Below are positions 56,360 to 64,000 of a stretch of DNA of 64,000 bases, piece by piece. The stretch's first letter is position 1. Each line of letters opens with the position of its first letter. Source of the stretch: Kingdonia uniflora. Taxonomy: Eukaryota > Streptophyta > Magnoliopsida > Ranunculales > Circaeasteraceae. The position numbers were made by a program, and so were the translations under genes. A model generated the notes under the pieces. It worked only from the letters and a program-made list of their open reading frames with translations. It searched no databases and was not told the DNA's origin. The stretch lies in NCBI GenBank assembly GCA_014058105.1, contig JACGCM010000012.1, positions 620,001-684,000 of the forward strand, given 5' to 3'.

Positions 56360-57330
56360 TTTATTGGTTCAAAACTGCCATCTGATGAAAGAAAAACCTT
56401 GGTATAACTTTTAAAGAAAAATATTGATATCTTTACATGGTCTTTTCAAGAGATGCCTGACATCGATCCCGTTGATAGTATGCCACAAACTTAACCTCTT
56501 TCCAGACAGTAATGTAGTTGTGCAGAAACGTCACAATTTGGCCCTCCGCTTTTGAGAGGCAGTTTATGAAGAAATCAATAAAATCATTCACGTCAGAATC
56601 ATTCAAGATGCCAAATATCCCAAATGGGTTTCTAATATCGTGGCATTCCCAAAGAAAAATGAGATAATCAAGGTCTAGTATCGACTTTACAGAGCCAAAC
56701 AAATTTACACCAAATGATAACTTTCTTTTCTCCCTGATCCCTCATCTCCTCGACTTCATAGCATGGCACAAACTTCTTTTAATGATGGATACAACTTTTG
56801 GTTACAATCAGGTTCCTCTTGCCGAAGAAGACCAGGAAAAGATAACATTTATTATCGAAAGAGGTTTCTACTGCTACACAGTTATGCCTTTTGGATTAAA
56901 AAATTTAGGAGCTACTTATCAATGAATTGTTACTCAAATGTTTAAAGATCATTTAGGTAAAATCATGGTGGTATACATTGGCGATATGATCTATAAAAAT
57001 ATAAAACAAGAAGATCATTACAACAATCTTCAGACCATCTTCGCCATCCTTCGTACTTACCACATAAGTCAACCCAGAAAAATGCCAATTTGGTGTCATC
57101 TCGGGGAAATTTTTGGGACATCTAGTTAGTAAGAGGGGCATAGTAATCAATCCGACACAAATCAAAGAACTCATGGCGATGTCATCTTCTCAAACCAAAA
57201 AAGATGTCCAAAAGCTTATTGGCGAGATTGCAACTCTTCACAGGTTCATCTCCAATTCATTTGATCAATATAAACTTCTTTACCTCCTTCTTCATGGGAA
57301 TCCAACTTCAATGTCCAAAAAATAGCCCAA
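56360..57330 (+). pseudogene. Element C reverse transcriptase, YIDD altered
   Basis: The fingers region is read through stops near 56570-56700 (VRIIQDAKYPKWVSNIVAF). The palm is at 56760-57000 with YNFWLQSGSSC-shifted and then MFKDHLGKIMVVYIGDMIYK: the second catalytic motif Y-I-D-D is Y-I-G-D here, a loss of an essential Asp. HLVSKRGIVINPTQIKELMA and KKDVQKLIGEIATLHRFISN follow. Confidence 0.82.
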
Positions 57331-58500
57331 AGAAATCATTTGGACGCCTGACTGTGAATTAGCTTTCAAAGACCTCAAAAGATACTTGGGACATCTTCCC
57401 ATAATGAGTACTCCTGTTGATGATGAAGTGCTAATGATGTACTTATCGACCACAGATGACTCCATTTGTTTTGTCCTTATTCGAGAAGATGAAGGGGTGG
57501 AAAAACCAATCTACTTCATCAATAAAACTCTCATGCCTGCTGAAAAAAGATATACAACTGAGAAGCAGCTACTCGCTTTGGTGTATAGTTCTTAAAAACT
57601 TCTACCTTATTTCTAAGCCCATCCCATCAAAGTCATCACCAAGTTTCCCCTCAAACTCGTGCTCTCTAAAAAAGAAAAATCACGGAGGGTTCAACAATAG
57701 TCTATATTCCAAGGGGAATGTGATATATCTTTCGAACCTCAAATATTTGTCAAAGGACAAGAAGTAGCCAATTTTTTCATCAATTTTCCTGTCGAAGACC
57801 CCGAATAGGAAGAACTCAAAGAAGTATTGGCCGATGACTCCATCGCAGAACCAGATTCATGGTCCTAAAGTATAGGATACAGAACTTTTATAAATGGATT
57901 TGCTGAACCACGAGGGTCAGGGATTGGTATCGTTCTCGTCGCACCATCCAATCATCAAATTGAAAAAGCCATAAAACTCAAGTTCTATGCCACCAATAAT
58001 GAGACAGAGTATGAAGCTATCCTCCATGGATTGGATCTTGCCATTGAACTTGAAGTTGAAGAAATAGTTGTTTACATCAATTCCTTACTTGTAGCCAACC
58101 ATTACAATAAGACGTTCAAAATATCATGTAAAATGGTTAACTACATAGGTCTGGTTGAAAAAAAAAATTCAAAATAATAACAATCTCTTATCTACCTCGA
58201 GCTTAGAACTGCCACGCCGACGTACTTGCATATATCTCTGCAATGCTTAAATACAGTGAAAAAGAACTCTAGACATCAAAGTTCTTAAACACTCAATTCT
58301 CGATGTCAGCTACACCATGTAGATCAATGTTGCTGAAGACGAAGATCTTGACGATTGGAGAAGACCATTCTATGCATACCTCAATTCTAACATCCTCCCA
58401 GAAAATAAAGAAGAAGCTCGATCGCCCTTAGCCAAATGTCTACGATTCAAAGTCCAAGATGGGGTCTTGTATCGAATCACTGGGGGAGGGCCACTTATCG
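57330..58500 (+). pseudogene. Element C RNase H
   Basis: HLPIMSTPVDDEVLMMYLST, KPIYFINKTLMPAEKRYTTE, then, after frameshifts, GSGIGIVLVAPSNHQIEKAI and ETEYEAILHGLDLAIELEVE (about 57920-58060), and a degenerate YLPRA*NCHADVLAYISAML-type end near 58200. The Glu and Asp positions seem present, but stops separate them. Confidence 0.8.
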
Positions 58501-58599
58501 AATGCATAACGCAGAAACAAGCCCAAGTTAAAATTAGTGAACTTCATGTCGAAATCTGTGCTGCTCACGTCTCTAGAAGATCATTGGCATAAAGGGTAT

Positions 58600-59583
58600 T
58601 CACTCAAGGGTAATACTGGCCAAAATTATAACAAGACTGCAAAGAATTTGTCAGGAAATGCTCAAGTGCCAAATCCTCGCTTATGACATCAAAATCCTAG
58701 CCCTCGACTTACACGTTAGTAATGTCATCTGGTCATTTAAGAGATGGGCGATCGATATCATTGGACCCTTTCACCCAGCATCGGGTAACAGAAAGTTTGT
58801 TCTTGTGGTAACATACTATTTTACCAAGTGGGTCGAAGAAGTACCATTATGTCACACTGATAAAAGCGAAGTCATCAAGTTTCTTTAGGAACACATCATT
58901 ATCAGATTTGGCTATCCACAAATGATGTAATCTGATAATGGTATGCAATTCATTACTAGCAAAGTCCTTAATTTTCTCCACAGATATATGATTTAATTGT
59001 CTACTTCAACACTATCCCCAGTGAAATGGCCAAGCTAAAGCTATAAACAAAAGTATCAAATCGGGGTCACGCAAGCGCCTTGGAGAGAAAAAAGGTAGAT
59101 GGGTCGATGAACTACTTAGTATATTATGGGGATACAACGTGACTCCTCAAACATCTATCGGTTGCACACCATTTATGATGGCCTTTGGTACCGAAGCAGT
59201 GATCCCGTCAGACCTCGATATCCCAAGTACCCGAAGAAGAGTTGCCGATGAAGAAAATGAACTTGGATTTCTCTACAACCTCAATTGGATTGAAGAAATT
59301 CGAGACTAGGCCATTGCAAACTTGGGGTGATACCATGACATTCTCAAGATGGCTTATAACAAAAAGGTCAGGAAACGTACATTCGATATCGGTGATCTTG
59401 TCCTTCGACGCATCCAAGATAGTACTCGACCCAAGAACTCTGGCAAGTTATTTAAAAACTAGGAAGGGCCATATATTATTAGCGACAAGAATGGTAGTGG
59501 AACATATTGGTTAATGACTGAAGATAAAGTACAGCTCGAATATCTATGGAATACAAACCATCTAAAAATGTTATACAGATAAC
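58600..59583 (+). pseudogene. Element C integrase
   Basis: FVRKCSKCQIL-like start, DLHVSNVIWSFKRWAIDIIG (first Asp kept), YYFTKWVEEVPLCHTDKSEV, then SDNGMQFITSKVLNFLHRY (second Asp kept) after a stop. The Glu motif is changed: NGQAE is read as NGQAK (GGCCAAGCTAAAGC near 59023). Frameshifts follow. The region 59210-59580 still aligns with the C-terminal part of B integrase. Confidence 0.82.
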
Positions 59584-60115
59584 TGTTGTAACCTCTTTCG
59601 AATACTTCCAATAAAGACATATTTACTGTCAATTATATCTTTCAACTTTGCATTTATGAGTATCTGTACATACTTGCCAAGTATTTACCACAACTAAAAT
59701 TTATCTCTCCGACAAACATTTATCCAATTACAGGATAAATTTGTTTATAACTCATTATTAATCAAATAAAACATGCCATGTTTTATCCCATAGAAGAACA
59801 ACATCTGGTCATCATTCTTCTTTCACAGAGCCATTACACAACCCTCTTTCCATCATCTCAGATACTTGCCTAAAGCAACACTTTGCATATTATCTATATT
59901 AGTATATAATGCTATCCATCTTGTCGAATCAAAGATTTAACATATTTTTCTACAAAAAATCTATGCATCTTGATCGATTACTTAAGCATTTGAGCAACCA
60001 TTCAACAACAACTATATCATAGATTAATCATTCAAAAAGCAAGAAATTGTTTCTGTCCTATCGACCACCTGTACATTAACCAAATCAAACAAAAACTTTA
60101 CAAATACACTTTCTA
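59584..60115. other. Element C spacer between integrase and antisense gene
   Basis: No gene. In element B the equivalent place holds a 60-bp tandem array; here only scattered similar words are visible (ATTTATCCAATTACAGGATA and its partner CAGGATAAATTTG near 59720-59750), with no clear array. Confidence 0.5.
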
Positions 60116-61501
60116 TTATGCAGGGGGAGAGATCAAAGTATCATCCTTTACTGGGAGACCAGGAGTAAGGTTATCTAACACTTCTTCAGGCACAATACCT
60201 TCTGGGATAATAGGAGCAGGTACCTCAGAAGCTTCCTCCTCCATATCAAAATCCAAAAAGAATTCCCCGGCAGGAGCAGCCAACCCTTTGTAAAAATCCT
60301 TTCTCCCTTCCATATCATAATAATTACCCAATGAAATTGGCCTTCATAATCTTGAGGGAGTCAATTTTGACTCGATCAGCTTCAGCCTTAACCTCATCGA
60401 GGACCTTGGCATGCTCCACCTCCATTGACCTACAGGTAGATAAAATCTATTCCCGAACATCTCCCTCAAAGTTGGTCCTCTGCAATGCCAATGCCTCCTC
60501 CCTCTCCTTAGCTAGGTCGGCCCTTTACTGCTTGACTTCTTTCCTTTTCTCCATCTCCCAGGCCTTCTTCACCTCACAAATGGCCACCTTCTTCGCCTTT
60601 CTAGCTCCAAGCTTTAGCTTTTTCAACTTCGCCTCTAGGTTATCTTTTTCGTGGAAAAGCTCCTCCTTCTCCTTTAGCAGCTCCTTCTCGATATTTTTGT
60701 AAGCGAGAAGTTGGCTTGCCAGAGTCCCAACACCAAGAGTACGAGGCTTACCCTCGACCAACATCTTCTTAATCTGCATTAGAGTTATAATATGAGTTCT
60801 CGAGTGAGGGACCAAGTCCTTTAGTCGAAGCAAAGCAGAAAAATTTCTAACCTTATTCATGGTTCTGTGGCCTTTGATGAGGAAGGATGACAGACTTTGT
60901 ACTCCTACTAAGTAGTTAACGAACTCTTCCTTGAGAGAAGTCATCCCAACAGTATAAGACTTAATGGTCCGTTGGACCTCAGTTTTAGATTCCTTGCCAG
61001 ACTGATTCTTCGTCAGGCCCGATGATACCTTCTTTACCTACAGATAAGTGGCCACTTTTGGAGGTTGACCACCTGCAGCCCCTGATCCCGAAGCGTCAAC
61101 CTTTTCTCTCTCCTTAATAGGAGATCATCGAGATGCCTTCTTTAACGAAGGAACTGGAGGAGTGGGTTGGCTGGCAGCCATCCCTTTCTTGCTCTTCCCA
61201 AAGCTCCCACTCAGCAAAGCCTCTCTTTCTGCCATCATAGAATCAGTATTATAACTACTCAACAATGGGTTCTCGAGTGGCAGGCTTAACTCTGCAGCCC
61301 TCTTCTTTTTGGTAGATATTTTCCCACCGATAAGTGGGATATCAACTCCTTTGGTTCGGGTCCTTTTTATTCTAGCTTCTTGAAACAGACCGTCAACCTT
61401 CTCTTGATTGGTAGCCAAAGTATCAAGATGACCAAAGAAATCAGTCCTGATGTTATATAACTTTTTAGCCACCGTTAACTTTCTATCAATCTCCTTCAAG
61501 G
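60116..61501 (-). pseudogene. Antisense gene of element C, exon c (coiled coil)
   Basis: The exon starts at 61501 after a TTTGTGCAG acceptor and ends with a stop at 60116. It reads LKEIDRKLTVAKKLYNIRTD, FFGHLDTLATNQEKVDGLFQ, KRTRTKG, AAELSLPLENPLLSSYNTD, then FVNYLVGVQSLSSFLIKGHR, ASQLLAYKNIEKELLKEKEE with a long charged coiled coil, and an acidic tail from DFYKGLAAPAGEFFLDFDME on. Every block has its partner in element B exon c. Stops near 61125 and 60525 and some frameshifts interrupt it. Function unknown. Confidence 0.78.
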
Positions 61502-61594
61502 CTGCACAAAGATAACACAACAACATGTTAGACATTAATTCAAACACGACAAATAAATCAAAAACTTCAACATACAAATTACCTAAACACACAC

Positions 61595-62408
61595 CTAAGT
61601 GGAAACTTTTTCTTTTCAATGGCTTCCCCTGGATCTTTCTTTTCGAATTCATAATTCCTCGAGACAAGGAGACAATCAACACAATACTACCCCCCTGTTG
61701 ATACTATTTCATAAAAAAATGGGTCTCCTCAGGAACCTCACTAAGTACCTGTACCCCAACTTCTGTAGATTATGCTTGAGTGTGTAATACACACATAAGT
61801 CATCTACAATGATTAACCTCTCTCCTTCAATTGACCATTTATCACTCATACAATACATAAGAGATCATACACATTTGGGTTAAATAAACCAGGTACCACA
61901 TCAAAGAAGTTAAGAAACTTCTTCTGGTTAGCTCGAAGAGGTAGCTTTAACCCCTTCTTTATTTATTCTCGATGGATGAGAATACCATCCAAAGGAACAT
62001 CCTGATCCATTATCTCATAGTGGTATTCCTCTAACCAAATATCCTTAGGAATACCATACTTTTCTTTGAAACCCAATATTTTACTTATTTTTAGAGCCAC
62101 CCCATAACATTCCCCTCCTTCCTCCTCGACATCTTCGTCCCCACCATCAATACTTTCTCGTTCACTTGCCTGCGGCTCATGATCCACGTCTGTCTCAGTC
62201 CTCTCCTCATCAGATACTTCAACCACCCTGGATGCCAATTAAATTAATTAATACCTGCCACATCCACGCTTCTCTGCCTAGCCCTATACCTACCACCCAA
62301 CTTTTGGACACACGTTGTTGCATCAATTAAAAGTGGTTCTACATCCATGAGATTCTCGAAGATTCCTTCATTATTAACATTTTGGAAAGGTTCAACCATT
62401 TTATGAAC
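61595..62408 (-). pseudogene. Antisense gene of element C, exon b
   Basis: The exon begins after a TTTTTAG acceptor (62410-62409) with GTTCATAAAATGGTTGAACC and ends at a CTTAG/GTGTGT donor (61595/61594). It encodes DVEPLLIDATTCVQKLGGRY, an acidic stretch, GFKEKYGIPKDIWLEEYHYE and IMDQDVPLDGILIHRE, then [35 protein letters not shown] lies at the end. B exon b has the same splice sites and order. An extra A in the final A-run puts it out of phase with exon c, and a stop lies near 62240. Confidence 0.8.
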
Positions 62409-63159
62409 CTAAAAATCAGATTCCCTTTCTTAAGTTAGTATAATATCATATATGGTACAATATATATGTTCATATGCTTGAATCGATATTGTTGAAGAGT
62501 TTAATCTCCAACGCATAATTCTTTTTATTATTATTTAATTCAAACGTTACTACATTCAGTTATCGATGCAAACTTTATCTCATATTTTTTACTAAGTCCT
62601 AACATCGAGAACTACCTCTATGTCCCTGACATCTTCTACTCAGGTATACAGGAACTCTTAACTTATCAAAGACATTTCAGCAGTCACACAGTTTCCCGCC
62701 AAAATAGGCCGAATATAAAATTTTGATTTTGCACTCTCTGCGACGCCAATTCTGGCCTCAATCGACATGAAATCTGGTACCACAACTGCAAGTTTCCCGC
62801 GACATCAAATATACGAGAAGGAGCCCCAAAATCCTGTTGTAATACCCACGATGACCGAACCACACTCTCTCCCCCATCATCACCACAACCCTCCTACCTT
62901 CCCCTCTCACACATTTCTTTATTATTTATGACGCCATCCAACCATCTTACGCATCCCAATACCAGCAATAACAATAGATATTTGCATAAAACCCTAGAAC
63001 CATGTTTATCAATTTCTTTCAAAAAGTAAATTATTACGCCAATTCTACCCTACATTATATCATTCAAGTGCATATCTATACTGGGTTGCAGCAGAATCAC
63101 TACATTTTCAAAAAACAAAAAACATTCATATCACAAAAATCTCAAAATTGGCACCAAAC
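62409..63159 (-). other. Intron between exons a and b of the antisense gene in C
   Basis: It is bounded by GTTTGG and TTTTTAG on the minus strand. No gene inside. An equivalent intron occurs in B at 20392-21094. Confidence 0.55.
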
Positions 63160-63468
63160 TTGCAGTCGGGCCACTTTCAAATCCCTTTGCCTTGCAAGCT
63201 TAGCCCTATGGATCAATTCGTTAATTTCCTCATTACCAATGGTGGACAACGGCGCAAGAGAAGAACACAAAGAGTTGGAATTTAGGCAATTTGTTTTTCC
63301 AGAATCAGCGGTGTGTGAGCAGTTGCAAACCATGGGGTTATTTATTAGCCCTACGCGACTGTTCATTGCACCCCTTCGTGACCGTTCGAGTACTCGAGCG
63401 TAACACCTTGATCGCCTCTTTTCGAAGTCTTTAACCTTCACCTCCTGAACAACAACAGGCCCATGCAT
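63160..63468 (-). pseudogene. Antisense gene of element C, exon a
   Basis: An open frame from 63468 contains VQEVKVKDFEKRRSRCYARV, then NSRVGLINNPMVCNCSH and EEINELIHRAKLARQRDLKV. Using a GTTTGG donor at 63159, the frame runs straight into exon b (RLQ joined to VHKMVE), so exon a can be coding. Exon b itself has stops, so I class the gene as broken. The intron is 751 bases, against 703 in B. Where the transcript starts is not visible. Confidence 0.65.
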
Positions 63469-64000
63469 TGCTGCTCCAAACCTTCAATGTATCCCTTTAA
63501 ATCCTCTGTTATTTCCATCTTCACCAAAACAACTCTTATGTTAATAAAAAGAAATTGTACCTCAAAACATCACCTATAGGAGAACACCTAGCCATTTTTC
63601 TGCATAAACCTACACACATCTTTCCTTTCTTAAATCCTCTCCTGTATTCTCGTGACAGTTGTAACGATATTTCAAAATTCAAAATAAATTTGACAATACA
63701 ACTACCCAAACATCGAGATGGTCTCAACAATCAAAAGCCTAACACCACAATTTTTATCCATCACAATTCAAATCACATTCAAGAAGAATGCTGAAATATA
63801 CAAACACTACTTTGAGAACATTTTATCATTGTAGAGTTCGATAACAAAATCTTGCAAAAGGATTGAACAAATTTATTATGTCAACACCAGATTACAAGAC
63901 AATTTACTTATTACAACATAAAATGTAACAAGCAGCTTTTCAGCCTTCCCGGCCGGTGAGAGTCAAGGAATTATGCCAAGGAATTGGGAGCGGTATTGGG
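63469..64000. other. Element C, upstream of antisense exon a
   Basis: Nothing recognised. It should contain the promoter of the antisense gene if that gene has its own; no good TATA box on the minus strand was seen. The 3' LTR is not reached. Confidence 0.4.

Larger units (their letters stand above)
53430..64000 (+). mobile_element. Gypsy element C (family of B), runs off window
   Basis: In order: 5' LTR ending 53952, primer-site region, gag, protease, reverse transcriptase, RNase H, integrase (to 59583), then an antisense spliced gene on the minus strand (63468-60116). The 3' LTR is not in the window; by comparison with B it would begin some hundreds of bases beyond 64000. Every pol domain has stops. 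Gag, protease and antisense gene match B block for block. Confidence 0.88.

Noticed and set aside
1..64000. tRNA, rRNA or organelle-derived DNA
   Set aside because: No cloverleaf-like A/B box pair, rRNA core or plastid gene was noticed by eye; not an exhaustive search.

Overview
This is an AT-rich stretch of a land-plant nuclear genome, most likely a dicot (inference). It has short exons with GT-AG introns, gypsy elements with the plant-type primer site and YIDD polymerase motif, plant LINE, MULE and Helitron remnants, and three recognisable plant gene families: protein-L-isoaspartate methyltransferase (PIMT), the ESCRT-III protein CHMP1 and an XTNX-type TIR protein. No tRNA, rRNA, CRISPR or bacterial-type gene was seen. 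Only the PIMT gene looks intact over its visible part. Almost everything else is mobile DNA or decayed gene pieces.

Layout. 1-2830: L1-type LINE on the minus strand, cut by the window edge, probably inside a PIMT intron. 3331-12999 (minus): three exons of PIMT, with a 9.1-kb intron holding a gag-plus-LTR fragment. 13421-39223: a Helitron inserted about 420 bp upstream of the PIMT start. Its own sequence is only about 1.5 kb and carries a captured CHMP1 copy. A gypsy retrotransposon (element A, 13773-38102, target duplication ATGGG) landed on the start codon of that copy, and a second gypsy element (B, inverted, about 18187-29560) landed inside A. 39224-45475: the far side of the Helitron target, a FAR1/MULE remnant, a broken XTNX TIR gene, and a PIMT pseudogene whose flank preserves the Helitron site without the Helitron. 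45475-49520: a chromovirus-like gypsy remnant (D, minus). 49980-53420: GRF-finger and MULE remnants with two tandem-repeat arrays. 53430-64000: a third gypsy element (C, plus), same family as B, running off the window.

The main unusual feature is that elements A, B and C each carry, between integrase and the 3' LTR, an additional gene on the strand opposite to gag-pol. In B and C it is the same spliced gene (three exons, conserved splice sites, acidic N-terminal part, a domain resembling the plant 'putative gypsy type transposon' family, then coiled coil). In A it is a related but distinct gene followed by a second long coiled-coil unit. Extra antisense ORFs are known from Tat-lineage gypsy elements, so the class is not new. 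The exon structure and its conservation between two copies can be read here directly.

Order of events (inference): duplication of the PIMT locus; Helitron insertion at the original locus; A into the captured CHMP1 start codon; B into A; then a deletion that removed the 5' LTR of B and part of A.
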